A stretch of DNA of 13,092 nucleotides from JBHHZM01 sp046758065 (GTDB taxonomy: Bacteria; Pseudomonadota; Alphaproteobacteria; JAAXGF01), in contig JBHHZM010000090.1 of assembly GCA_046758065.1 (NCBI GenBank), forward strand, positions 1-13,092, written 5' to 3'. Of this stretch, positions 1 through 7,438 are shown piece by piece (within the stretch, counting starts at the first letter, position 1; every line of letters starts with the position of its first letter). The notes beneath the pieces were generated by a model. That model made no database searches, was not told where the DNA came from, and worked only from the letters and a program-made list of their open reading frames with translations. The translations under genes were made by a program, and so were the position numbers.

Positions 1-54
1 AATCGTGCCAACATTGCAATGCGGCTTGGTTCGCTCAAACTTCGCCTTCGCCAT
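1..54 (-). CDS. tuf: Elongation factor Tu, N-terminal fragment (runs off the left edge)
   Basis: The minus strand from the ATG at 52-54 reads MAKAKFERTKPHCNVGTI, the canonical N-terminus of bacterial EF-Tu, the GTPase that delivers aminoacyl-tRNA to the ribosome. Only 18 codons lie in the window; the G1 loop and everything after it are beyond the edge. A Shine-Dalgarno stretch (GAGAAGG, minus strand of 60-66) sits 5 nt before the ATG and fixes the start. The gene follows tRNA-Tyr and tRNA-Gly on the same strand with a 76-nt gap, the familiar tRNA-tuf arrangement, so it is probably co-transcribed with them from the promoter near 362-389. The identification rests on 18 residues, but they are highly diagnostic. 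Confidence 0.93.
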   Translation of the reverse strand, partial: MAKAKFERTKPHCNVGTI

Positions 55-130
55 CTTTACCTTCTCAATATCGGGCTAGAGGTTGACAGTCGCGATGGTC
101 CTTCAATCGCCGCTCCGGCGCGAACGACAC

Positions 131-204
131 TGGAGCGGGTGGCGGGAATCGAACCCGCGTAGCCAGCTTGGAAGGCTGGAGCTCTGCCACTGAGCTACAC
201 CCGC
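131..204 (-). tRNA. tRNA-Gly (anticodon TCC)
   Basis: The minus strand folds as a full cloverleaf. The 7-bp acceptor stem is GCGGGTG paired with CACCCGC, followed by discriminator T and an encoded CCA (131-133). The anticodon arm is CCAGC-CTTCCAA-GCTGG with anticodon TCC, and the T arm carries GGTTCGATTCC. Length is 74 nt including CCA. It lies 34 nt downstream of tRNA-Tyr on the same strand, between it and tuf, and is probably cut from a common tRNA-tuf transcript. Confidence 0.97.
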
Positions 205-238
205 CGCTCGAGCGCCAGCCCTGCCATGCGTCGCGGAG

Positions 239-324
239 TGGTGGAGGGGGTAGGATTCGAACCTACGTAGACGTACGTCGGCAGATTTACAGTCTGCTGC
301 CTTTAACCACTCGGCCACCCCTCC
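239..324 (-). tRNA. tRNA-Tyr (anticodon GTA)
   Basis: The minus strand forms a class II tRNA of 86 nt. The acceptor is GGAGGGG paired with CCCCTCC, followed by discriminator A and an encoded CCA (239-241). The anticodon arm is GCAGA-CTGTAAA-TCTGC with anticodon GTA. A long variable arm follows, as expected for bacterial tRNA-Tyr, and the T loop is GGTTCGAATCC. It is the first gene of the tRNA-Tyr/tRNA-Gly/tuf unit. Confidence 0.97.
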
Positions 325-361
325 GCATGGGCACGGCAGTGCTGTCGCTGCGGAAGAGCGC

Positions 362-389
362 ACTATGGGTTTTCCCGCTGTGTTGTCAA
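362..389 (-). promoter_or_regulatory. Sigma70-type promoter of the tRNA-Tyr/tRNA-Gly/tuf unit
   Basis: On the minus strand a perfect -35 TTGACA (384-389) is followed after 16 nt by CATAGT (362-367), a 4/6 match to the -10 consensus. Transcription would start near 355, about 30 nt before tRNA-Tyr. It is the best promoter-like pair seen in the rlmB/tRNA divergent region. The call is by consensus only. Confidence 0.6.
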
Positions 390-506
390 TGATTTTGACG
401 ATATTGACGCGCAAACGACTACTTCCCAACACCACCAATTTAGGTATAGGGGTCGCGTCGAGCTTGCAAGGTTGCTCCAGTCGAGGCAGTGACTTTATAT
501 CAGGTC

Positions 507-1364
507 ATGACGAGACGCAAGCGCCGAACCTCATCCGCGCCGCCCCCGGCACACGCCGGCGACAAGCGCGCCGCCCGGGACCACCCCGGGCGGGATCGTT
601 CGCGCTCCCCTAGATGGCTCTGGCTCTACGGCCGTCACGCGGTCGCGGCGGCGCTCGCCAATCCGACGCGCCGCTGTCGCCGGCTGGTGGCGAGCCCGTC
701 GGCGCTCGCCGATCTCGATCACCGACCCGACGCCCGCCTCCGACGCCCCGGCCTCCGTGTCGAGACGGTGCCACGCGCCGAGTTCGGCGCGGCGCTTCCC
801 CGCGGCGCCCTGTCGCCCGGGGCAGTGCACCAGGGCCTCGCGCTCGAGGTCGCAGCGCTCGAGGCGCCGACGATCGAGGCGGCCTGCGCCCTGCCGGACG
901 AGCCGGAGGCGACGCCGGTGGTGGTCGTGCTCGACCGGGTGAGCGATCCGCAGAACCTGGGCGCCGCACTGCGGGCGGCGGCCGCCTTCGGAGCGCGCGC
1001 GGTCGTGCTTCCCGAGCGTCACGCGCCAAGCGAAGGCGGGGCGCTCGCCAAGGCCGCCTCGGGCGCGCTCGAATGCGTCCCGCTGGTCCGGGTGACCAAC
1101 CTCGCGCGCGCGCTTCAGACGCTCAAGCGTCTCGACTACTGGTGCGTCGGCCTCGACGCGGCGGCATCCGACCCACTCGCCGCGGCCAAGCCGGGAGGCG
1201 CCGTCGCGCTCGTGTTCGGCGCCGAGGGCGCGGGTCTCAGGCGGCTCACGCGCGAACATTGCGACCTGCTCGCCCGGGTGCCGATCTCGAGCGCGGTCGA
1301 GAGCCTCAACCTCGCCGCCGCGGTCGCCGTGGCGTTGTACGAAATCGCCGGACGCGACGCCTGA
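507..1364 (+). CDS. rlmB: 23S rRNA (guanosine-2'-O-)-methyltransferase, SpoU/TrmH family
   Basis: A SPOUT-fold RNA 2'-O-methyltransferase; the RlmB subgroup methylates a guanosine of 23S rRNA using S-adenosylmethionine. Numbering from the ATG at 507, an N-terminal substrate-binding domain begins at about residue 38 (LWLYGRHAVAAAL). The catalytic domain shows motif 1 VLDRVSDPQNLGAALR (about 141-156), motif 2 ALVFGAEGAGL (about 234-244) and the knot-forming motif 3 VPISSAVESLNLAAAVAVALYE (about 258-279). The first 35 or so residues are basic and low in complexity. The start is uncertain: an in-frame GTG at 489 adds six residues, and neither start has a convincing ribosome binding site. The gene diverges from tRNA-Tyr. 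Its last 139 nt and the following 57 nt are duplicated at 7567-7761. Other TrmH-family rRNA or tRNA methylases cannot be fully excluded. Confidence 0.93.
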   Translation: MTRRKRRTSSAPPPAHAGDKRAARDHPGRDRSRSPRWLWLYGRHAVAAALANPTRRCRRLVASPSALADLDHRPDARLRRPGLRVETVPRAEFGAALPRGALSPGAVHQGLALEVAALEAPTIEAACALPDEPEATPVVVVLDRVSDPQNLGAALRAAAAFGARAVVLPERHAPSEGGALAKAASGALECVPLVRVTNLARALQTLKRLDYWCVGLDAAASDPLAAAKPGGAVALVFGAEGAGLRRLTREHCDLLARVPISSAVESLNLAAAVAVALYEIAGRDA

Positions 1365-1421
1365 GACGCCCTTGCGCGGGCCGCCCGCCGCGACCATCTC
1401 GCCCCAACCGCCCGGCGCCGG
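1226..1421 (+). repeat. Left copy of a ~195-bp direct repeat (rlmB 3' end plus downstream DNA)
   Basis: This stretch matches 7567-7761 with about 14 substitutions and one 1-nt gap, roughly 92% identity by eye. It covers the last 46 codons of rlmB, its TGA (1362-1364) and 57 nt beyond. Similarity stops at GCCGG (1417-1421), which in the right copy forms the first five nucleotides of tRNA-Thr. This copy keeps the intact rlmB frame. The importer genes lie between the two copies. Confidence 0.93.
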
Positions 1422-1521
1422 CCGGTTTGACTTCTCCCGGCCCCACTCCTACCGTACAAGCTGTGCCAGCGACCCACCTTGCGGGACCGGCGGGGAGAAC
1501 AATCGGACAGGTGGAGGCGGC

Positions 1522-2499
1522 GTGACCAAACTCCTCGAGATCGAGGACCTGCGGGTCGAGTTTCAAAGTGCGCAAGGCATCGTCAAAGCCGTCGACGGCC
1601 TGACGTATCACGTCGAGCAGGGCGAAACCGTTGCCGTGGTCGGCGAATCGGGCTGTGGAAAATCGGTGAGCGCACTGGCGATCCTCGGTCTCGTCCCGAG
1701 CCCGCCGGGCCGTGTCACCGGCGGCAGCATCCGTTTCGAAGGGAGCGATCTTCTCAAGCTCAGCGACGAGGATATCCGCAAGGTACGCGGGCGCGAAATT
1801 GCGATGGTCTTCCAGGAGCCGATGACCTCGCTCAACCCGGTGCTGAACATCGAGACCCAGCTCACCGAAACGATGCGTCATCACCTCGGGATGACGCGGG
1901 CCCAGGCATGGGACCGCGCCGTCGAATTGCTGGGCATGGTGAGCATTTCCGAACCCGAGCGCCGGCTCAAGCAGTATCCCCATCATTTCAGCGGCGGCAT
2001 GCGCCAGCGCGTAATGATCGCGAACGCTCTCAGTTGCGAGCCCAAGCTCATCGTCGCCGACGAGCCGACCACCGCGCTCGACGTAACCATTCAGGCGCAG
2101 ATCCTCGAACTCATGAAGGAGCTTACCTCGCGGCTCGGCGTGGCCCTCGTGCTCATCACCCACAACTTGGGCGTGGTGGCGCGCTATGCCGACCGTATCA
2201 ACGTCATGTATGCCGGCAAGATCGTCGAGACCGGCACCACGGAGCGTCTCTACGCCAACCCCAGCCACCCCTACACGGTCGGGCTGATGGGGTCGGTGCC
2301 GCGTATCGACAGTCGCCGCGGCGACCGGTTGACGCCGATCGACGGCCAGCCGCCCGACCTGGCGCGTCTCGACGGCGGCTGCGCCTACCGTCCGCGCTGC
2401 ACCCTCGCCGCCGAGGAATGCGCGAAGTCCTTCCCGCCACTCGAAGCCCTCGACGAGGCCCACCGCTCCGCCTGCTTCCGCAAGGACGCGATCCGGTAG
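1522..2499 (+). CDS. Peptide/nickel-type ABC importer ATPase (DppD/OppD family)
   Basis: One of the two nucleotide-binding subunits expected to power uptake through the membrane pair encoded next door. The GTG start (VTKLLEIEDL) follows GGAGG at 1513-1517 by 4 nt and gives 325 residues, normal for DppD/OppD; an upstream extension in frame is unlikely. Visible motifs are Walker A GESGCGKS (41-48), Q-loop Q98, signature FSGGM (156-160), Walker B LIVADE (176-181) and H-loop H214. The C-terminal Opp/Dpp extension has four cysteines (C287, C293, C300, C318), the pattern that binds a 4Fe-4S cluster in some DppD proteins. It is on the strand opposite the other four importer genes and converges on the dppC-like gene. 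A weak promoter (TTGACT 1427-1432, 17 nt, TACCGT) may drive it, or read-through from rlmB. The ligand cannot be told from the sequence. Confidence 0.93.
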   Translation: MTKLLEIEDLRVEFQSAQGIVKAVDGLTYHVEQGETVAVVGESGCGKSVSALAILGLVPSPPGRVTGGSIRFEGSDLLKLSDEDIRKVRGREIAMVFQEPMTSLNPVLNIETQLTETMRHHLGMTRAQAWDRAVELLGMVSISEPERRLKQYPHHFSGGMRQRVMIANALSCEPKLIVADEPTTALDVTIQAQILELMKELTSRLGVALVLITHNLGVVARYADRINVMYAGKIVETGTTERLYANPSHPYTVGLMGSVPRIDSRRGDRLTPIDGQPPDLARLDGGCAYRPRCTLAAEECAKSFPPLEALDEAHRSACFRKDAIR

Positions 2500-2520
2500 C
2501 ACGGGATTCGTGGGTTCGTA

Positions 2521-2543
2521 GGGGCGGGTTTGAAACCCGCCCC
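2521..2543. terminator. Perfect palindrome between convergent importer genes; possible bidirectional terminator
   Basis: An 11-nt arm GGGGCGGGTTT is followed by one base and its exact complement AAACCCGCCCC, giving a very stable hairpin on either strand. It lies between the stop of the dppD-like gene (2499) and the stop of the dppC-like gene (2558). That position suits a two-way transcription stop, although neither side has a clear U-run. Read on the minus strand it codes for GAGFKPAPT, a peptide I recall as common in spurious annotations, so it may also be one copy of a dispersed palindromic repeat. Confidence 0.5.
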
Positions 2544-2557
2544 ACCCGTTTCCGGGC

Positions 2558-3469
2558 TCAGCCGTGGCCGGGGTCGGTGGTTTCGCGAACGTCGAGGATG
2601 TCGCGCAGCGCGTCGCCCAGGAAGTTGATCGACAGCACGGTAATCATGATGAAGAGACCGGGGTAGACGCCGAGCCACCAGGCGCGCGAGATGAAGCTGC
2701 GCGATTCGGCGAGGATCAGGCCCCAGGTCGGGGTCGAGGCCTCGACCCCGAGGCCGAGGAACGAGAGGCCGGCCTCGGCGAGGATGGCGTAGGAGACGCT
2801 GACCGTCGCCTGGACGATGATGGGTGCGGCGGTGTTGGGTAGGATATGGCGCCACATGATGCGCCAGTCGGACAGCCCCAGCGTGCGCGCCGCGTCGATG
2901 TACTGCTCCTGGCGGATGGTCAGCACCATGCCGCGGGCGATGCGCGCGAAGTCGTCGATGAAGGCGAGCGAGATGGCAACGATCACGTTTGACAGCCCGG
3001 TGCCGAACACCGCCACCAGATAGACCGCGATGATGAAGTTGGGGAAGGCCCACTGCAGGTCGATATAGCGCATGATGATGGTATCGACCCAGCCGCCGAA
3101 ATAGCCGCCCGCGACACCCAGCGCCACGCCCAGGGCGAGCGAGAGCGCCACGGTCGAGAAGCCGACGAAGAGCGATACCTGGGTGCCGTAAATGAGTCGC
3201 GTCAGGAGATCGCGCCCCAGGTCGTCAGTGCCCAGTGGGTGCGCCCAGTCCGGCGCGCCGATCATGTCGTAGTCCATGTTGTTGGGGTCGTAGGGCGAGA
3301 TCAGGGGCGCCAGCACCGCCGCCACCACGAGAACCGTCAGCACGATCAGGCCGATCAGCGCCTTCTTGTCGCGCAGCAGATAGCGCAGCCGGTGGCTGCG
3401 TCGTAGGGCCTCGTCGCTCTCGATTTCCGCCGCGAGGGCCGTGGCGTTGTCGCTGTCGGTGACGTCCAT
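2558..3469 (-). CDS. ABC importer permease, DppC/OppC family
   Basis: Inner-membrane permease of the binding-protein-dependent type, 303 residues, normal for DppC. A cytoplasmic N-terminus of about 35 residues leads to TM1 (36-58). A periplasmic loop holds the family hallmark HPLGTDDLGRDLLTRLIYG (77-95), and several more membrane segments follow (about 98-124, 143-170, 213-240, 267-285). The EAA loop that docks on the ATPases is at about 188-211 (EQYIDAARTLGLSDWRIMWRHILP). The start is 7 nt after the stop of the dppB-like gene with no good ribosome binding site between, so translation is probably coupled. It is the last gene of the minus-strand cluster and heterodimerises with the dppB-like product. 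Confidence 0.94.
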   Translation of the reverse strand: MDVTDSDNATALAAEIESDEALRRSHRLRYLLRDKKALIGLIVLTVLVVAAVLAPLISPYDPNNMDYDMIGAPDWAHPLGTDDLGRDLLTRLIYGTQVSLFVGFSTVALSLALGVALGVAGGYFGGWVDTIIMRYIDLQWAFPNFIIAVYLVAVFGTGLSNVIVAISLAFIDDFARIARGMVLTIRQEQYIDAARTLGLSDWRIMWRHILPNTAAPIIVQATVSVSYAILAEAGLSFLGLGVEASTPTWGLILAESRSFISRAWWLGVYPGLFIMITVLSINFLGDALRDILDVRETTDPGHG

Positions 3470-3476
3470 GGCCCGG

Positions 3477-4424
3477 TCAATCGTATCTGATGCGCGGGTC
3501 GATGACCGAATAGAGCACGTCGACCAGCAGGTTGGAGAACACGAAGATCACCGAGACGACGAGGATCGCCCCCTGCACCACGGGGTAATCGCGGCTGATG
3601 ATGCCGAGGATCAGCACGCGCCCGAGGCCCTTGATGGCGAACACGTTCTCCACCACCACGGTGCCCGCCATGAGCAGGGCGAAGGCGATGCCCATGACCG
3701 TGACCACAGGAATGAGCGCGTTGGGAAACGCGTGGGACAGGATCAGCCGCGCCCGCGACAACCCCTTCGAGGTGGCGACGCGCATGTATTCCGTTTGCAG
3801 CACTTCGAGCATGGATGAGCGGATCATCCGCGAGATGATCGCGGCGAAGGGCGCGCCGATCGCGATCGAGGGCAGGATGAGGTGCGAGAACCAGGGCCAG
3901 AAGCCCTGGGCCAGGGGGACATAGCCAACCGCCGGTAACCAGTGAAGCTGGGCCGCGAAGACGATGATTAGGAGAATGGCGAGCCAGAAGTCGGGCATGC
4001 TCAAGCCCAGGAAGGCGATCAGGGTGACCGTATGATCCAGCGCCGAATGCTTCCTGAGCGCCGAGACCAGACCGGCGGGGATGGCGATGACAATGGCGAG
4101 CAGGAACGACAGCAGCGCCAGCGACATGGTACGCGGGAACGCCTCAGTGACGATGCGCGCGACCTCGATACGGCTGCCGAAAATCGAGTTGCCCATGTTG
4201 CCCTGCACGACCTGGCCCAGGTACTTCGCGTACTGAATGTAGACCGGCTGGTCGAAACCGAAGTCGCGGCGCAACTGCTCGGCCATGGCAGGATCGGCGG
4301 AGTCGCCCATCATGGCCAGGAATGGGTCGCCCGGCACCATGCGCAACATGAAGAACACGAGCGTCGCCACCGCCCATATGACGACCATGGCGCCCAGCGT
4401 CCGCCTTAACAGGAACTTGCCCAT
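3477..4424 (-). CDS. ABC importer permease, DppB/OppB family
   Basis: The partner permease, 315 residues, normal for DppB/OppB. TM1 is at 9-28 (LGAMVVIWAVATLVFFML), followed at once by the conserved VPGDPF (30-35). Further membrane segments lie at about 100-122, 132-160, 184-200, 236-262 and 283-305. The EAA loop is at 211-233 (TEYMRVATSKGLSRARLILSHAF), and the C-terminus ends in the typical YSVIDPRIRYD. It starts 81 nt after the binding-protein gene, behind a strong stem-loop, and AAGG lies only 2 nt before the ATG. The next gene starts 7 nt after its stop. Confidence 0.95.
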   Translation of the reverse strand: MGKFLLRRTLGAMVVIWAVATLVFFMLRMVPGDPFLAMMGDSADPAMAEQLRRDFGFDQPVYIQYAKYLGQVVQGNMGNSIFGSRIEVARIVTEAFPRTMSLALLSFLLAIVIAIPAGLVSALRKHSALDHTVTLIAFLGLSMPDFWLAILLIIVFAAQLHWLPAVGYVPLAQGFWPWFSHLILPSIAIGAPFAAIISRMIRSSMLEVLQTEYMRVATSKGLSRARLILSHAFPNALIPVVTVMGIAFALLMAGTVVVENVFAIKGLGRVLILGIISRDYPVVQGAILVVSVIFVFSNLLVDVLYSVIDPRIRYD

Positions 4425-4457
4425 GACCTTGCAGACCCGGTCCGTGCGGTGCGAAGG

Positions 4458-4488
4458 CGGCGGGCAGCCCGCGCGGGACTGCCCGCCG
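4458..4488 (-). other. Intercistronic stem-loop between binding-protein and permease genes
   Basis: A 10-bp perfect inverted repeat (CGGCGGGCAG at 4458-4467, CTGCCCGCCG at 4479-4488) with an 11-nt loop that is itself self-complementary. It lies in the 81-nt gap after the dppA-like stop. No U-run follows on the minus strand, so partial termination or 3'-end stabilisation of the binding-protein message is likelier than full termination. Such elements are known to raise binding-protein output relative to permeases in other ABC operons. That role is inferred here. Confidence 0.5.
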
Positions 4489-4505
4489 TTTGGTTTAGTC
4501 GTCCG

Positions 4506-6290
4506 CTAGACGAACGACACCCGGTCGAGTTCCACAAGCCCGGGAATCCGGCTTTCGGGCGGATAGTTCACAGACTTACGGTGCACGAGGATCGACATCG
4601 GGTGATAGAGGAAGGCACAGGCCACCTTCGCCGAGGTGATCCGGTTGGCCTCCTGAACCATCGCCTTGCGCTTTTCGAGATCGGTCTCGAGGCTCTGGGC
4701 ATCGATCAACTCGTCGGCCCGCGCATCGGAAAAGTAGCCGAACGGCATCTTGTCCTTGTCTCGGTTGGGTCCGTTGAACTTCGAGTTGGTCTGCATCCAG
4801 TCGACGACCGCGTCGTCCGGATCGAAGTCGCCGCCCGAGCCGGTGCGGGATATGTCGAAGTCCATCTTGAGCTGCCTCTCCCAGGCGACGTTGCCGTCCT
4901 GAACATCGAGCTCCACATCGATATTGAGGTTGCGCCTGATGATCTCGGCGACCACCTGGGAATCCCGGCGCCTCGACGGATTGGTGAGGAGCTTGAGCTT
5001 GGGGAATCCCTCGCCGTTGGGATAGCCGGCCTCGGCGAGCAGCTGCCTGGCCACCTCGGGCTCGAAGCGCTGCGGGCTGTCCTTGGCCAGATCGCTGTCG
5101 AAGTAGAAGCCCATCGCCGGGTTGATCGAACCGTAGGCCGGCACGCCGCGGCCGAACTGGGCCCGCTTGATATAGCGTTCGCGGTCCAGCGCCTTGGCGA
5201 TGGCGAGACGCACCTTGAAGCCGCTCTCCTTCATAAGCTCCTCGACCGGCTTGTTGAAGTCGGTCACCCTGAAGGGATCGCGCCACGGGTTCATCCACAC
5301 CGCCTGGAAGCCCGGTCCCGGCACAGTGCTGACCACGAGATCGGGGTTCGACTCGAAGCGGTCGATGAGCTCGCCCGGCGGCGAGTTGGCGCCCAGCATA
5401 TCGACATCGCCTGCCTCGATCGCAGCGGCGAGCGGCTCGGGATCGGCGATCGGCGTGATCGTGACCTTGTCGAGAACGGGACGCTCGGGGTCGTAGTAAT
5501 TCTCGTTACGCTCGAGAATGACGCCCTGGCCGAGTTCGTGGAAGGTGATCCTGAACGGCCCGGTGCCGACCGGCGTCAGACCGTACTGCGCAACTCCCAT
5601 CGATTCGAGGGCGCCACGGCTGACGATGGTCATGGCGCGGCCCGAGGCGCGCTCGAGCGTCTTGGTCATGAACGACGCCTGCGGCGCGCCGAGGGTGATC
5701 CTGACCGTGTGGTCGTCGACCTTCTCCACGGCCTTGACGTTCTTGAGCACCCGCGAGTGGATCGACTGCTTGGGATCGCGCGAGCGGTTGTAGGTGAACA
5801 CCACGTCTTCCGCGGTGAACGGATCGCCATTGTGGAAGCGGATGCCCTCGCGCAAGTTGAAGGTGTAAATCTTGCCGTCGTCGGAAACAGTCCAGTCGGC
5901 GGCGAGGTCAGGCTGAGCGATGAGATTGGCGTCGATATGGGTGAGCCCGCTCAGCACGTTCGAGGTGATCTGGAACTGGAGAACCTCGTTCATGCGTGCC
6001 GGGTCGAGGGTCTGGATCTCGCTGGTCGAGGCCCATGCGGCGCGCAGATGGCCGCCGCCGGCGGCGCGGGCCGCGTTGGCGCCGATACCGGGCAGCAGCT
6101 GGGTTAGCGACAGGGTACCGGCGGCCGCCATGAGCCGCAGCACCGTGCGCCGGTTCAGGCTCGGGCCGCATAACTCGTTGCGGTCGAGACCGAACAACGG
6201 ATCGCGCGGATCGAAGTCGTAAGCCGCGTTGAACTCGTCCTCGATACGCTTCCTTTCACTCTTGGGCAGCTTGTCGAAAATGCGTTTCAT
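4506..6290 (-). CDS. ABC importer substrate-binding protein, family 5 (SBP_bac_5), DppA/OppA-like, probable Tat export
   Basis: Periplasmic ligand receptor of the importer, 594 residues. A hydrophilic stretch of about 45 residues precedes a twin-arginine-like signal: NRRTVLRL (46-53), a hydrophobic core to about 70, and a likely cleavage after ARA near 76. The mature protein shows family 5 hallmarks such as the Leu-Asp-Pro start (95-97) and REGIRFHNGDPFTAEDVVFTYNR (147-169). The end is intact (VELDRVSFV). An ATG at 6288-6290 with GGGAGGAAG (6296-6304) just before it makes this start convincing despite the long N-terminus. It lies 103 nt after the dppF-like gene, a gap that could hold its own promoter. 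Family 5 proteins bind peptides, nickel chelates, opines or glutathione; the sequence alone does not say which. Confidence 0.93.
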   Translation of the reverse strand: MKRIFDKLPKSERKRIEDEFNAAYDFDPRDPLFGLDRNELCGPSLNRRTVLRLMAAAGTLSLTQLLPGIGANAARAAGGGHLRAAWASTSEIQTLDPARMNEVLQFQITSNVLSGLTHIDANLIAQPDLAADWTVSDDGKIYTFNLREGIRFHNGDPFTAEDVVFTYNRSRDPKQSIHSRVLKNVKAVEKVDDHTVRITLGAPQASFMTKTLERASGRAMTIVSRGALESMGVAQYGLTPVGTGPFRITFHELGQGVILERNENYYDPERPVLDKVTITPIADPEPLAAAIEAGDVDMLGANSPPGELIDRFESNPDLVVSTVPGPGFQAVWMNPWRDPFRVTDFNKPVEELMKESGFKVRLAIAKALDRERYIKRAQFGRGVPAYGSINPAMGFYFDSDLAKDSPQRFEPEVARQLLAEAGYPNGEGFPKLKLLTNPSRRRDSQVVAEIIRRNLNIDVELDVQDGNVAWERQLKMDFDISRTGSGGDFDPDDAVVDWMQTNSKFNGPNRDKDKMPFGYFSDARADELIDAQSLETDLEKRKAMVQEANRITSAKVACAFLYHPMSILVHRKSVNYPPESRIPGLVELDRVSFV

Positions 6291-6393
6291 AAAGACTTCC
6301 TCCCTTGGTCTTTCGTTTGCAATTTCCCACCGAACCAGATCGGCGGAATCTTCCGTACGCGGCGAGGCCGCCGCTACTTTCAGAACTCTACGG

Positions 6394-7398
6394 TTAATTG
6401 GCGACCTGCGAGCAGGCCACCCAATGACTTTCGCGCAACTCGCGCAGCGGCGGCACCGTCACCCGGCAGTTCTCGACCGCCAGCCCGCAGCGCGGATGGA
6501 AGACGCAGCCGGACGGCGGATCGAGCGGCGACGGTACCTCGCCGGGCAGGATTTCGTGTTCGCGCGCGCGCTCGACCACCGGATCGGGGACCGGAACGGC
6601 GTCGAGCAACGCCCGGGTATAGGGATGCCGAGGGTTATCGAACAGCTCGTCGCTGTCGGCCAGTTCCACCAGCTTGCCGAGGTACATCACCGCGACCCGG
6701 TGGCACAGGTGCTTGACCACGCTGAGGTCGTGGCCGATGAACAGATACGTCAGGCCGAACTCCTCGCGCAAATCCTCGAGCAGGTTGATGATCTGGGCCT
6801 GGATCGAGACGTCGAGCGCCGAGACCGCCTCGTCGCAGACGATGAACTCGGGGTTGAGGGCGAGGGCGCGGGCGATGCCGACGCGCTGGCGCTGGCCGCC
6901 GCTCATCTCGTGGGGATAGCGCCCGGCGAGCGCGCGGGCGAGGCCGCAGACGTCGAGAAGTTCATCGACGCGCCGCCTCAAAGCCGCGGTATCGGGGTTC
7001 TCGCTGTGCACGAAGATGGGCTCGCCGACGATGTCACGCACCCGCATGCGCGGGTTGAGCGACGAATAGGGGTCCTGGAAGATCGCCTGCACGCGCCGGC
7101 GAAAGAGGATTGTGCTGCGCTTGTCGAGGGCCTCGATGTCGGCGCCGTCGAACAGGATTTCTCCGGCCGTCGGCTCGATCAGTTTGAGAATGCAACGGGC
7201 GATGGTGGTCTTGCCGCAGCCCGATTCGCCGACCAGGCCGAGCGCCTCGCCCTTGCGGATGGTGAAGCTGACGTCGTCGACCGCCTTCACGTCGCCAACA
7301 TGGCGACGGAAAACGGCGCCCGCGGTAACCGGAAAATACTTCTTCAGATTCCGGACCTCGAGCAGCGTTTCCCCGCTGTCTTCGGATGTCCCTGTCAC
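6394..7398 (-). CDS. Peptide/nickel-type ABC importer ATPase (DppF/OppF family)
   Basis: The second nucleotide-binding subunit, 334 residues. Motifs are Walker A GESGCGKT (57-64), Q-loop Q108, signature MSGGQ (165-169), Walker B FIVCDE (185-190) and H-loop H223. The C-terminal Opp/Dpp extension holds four cysteines (C298, C304, C311, C329), matching the cluster-type pattern of its partner ATPase. It is the first gene of the minus-strand cluster. The start is uncertain: the GTG at 7396-7398 lies 15 nt from the strong GGGAGG (7414-7419). An in-frame ATT at 7402-7404 sits at an ideal 9 nt from it and would add two residues. The upstream DNA (7399-7566) carries two small palindromes and then the repeat. 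Confidence 0.93.
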   Translation of the reverse strand: MTGTSEDSGETLLEVRNLKKYFPVTAGAVFRRHVGDVKAVDDVSFTIRKGEALGLVGESGCGKTTIARCILKLIEPTAGEILFDGADIEALDKRSTILFRRRVQAIFQDPYSSLNPRMRVRDIVGEPIFVHSENPDTAALRRRVDELLDVCGLARALAGRYPHEMSGGQRQRVGIARALALNPEFIVCDEAVSALDVSIQAQIINLLEDLREEFGLTYLFIGHDLSVVKHLCHRVAVMYLGKLVELADSDELFDNPRHPYTRALLDAVPVPDPVVERAREHEILPGEVPSPLDPPSGCVFHPRCGLAVENCRVTVPPLRELRESHWVACSQVAN

Positions 7399-7438
7399 CG
7401 AAATGGCTGGTTTCCTCCCAGGTCGTCCGTGATGTTAC

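Noticed and set aside
395..450. Promoter for rlmB from TTGACG repeats (395-400, 404-409) or TATAGG (445-450)
   Set aside because: No pair with proper spacing and a reasonable -10 could be found, so no site is called.
531..1397. Long minus-strand open frame opposite rlmB
   Set aside because: It is an antisense shadow in GC-rich coding DNA; the plus strand has all SpoU/TrmH motifs and the minus frame matches no family.
4449..6107. A 552-codon plus-strand open frame opposite the binding-protein gene
   Set aside because: Its composition (His-, Arg-, Val-, Asp-rich, with repetitive LEV/DRV phrases) is typical of the reverse complement of a GC-rich gene, and the minus strand encodes a clear family 5 binding protein.
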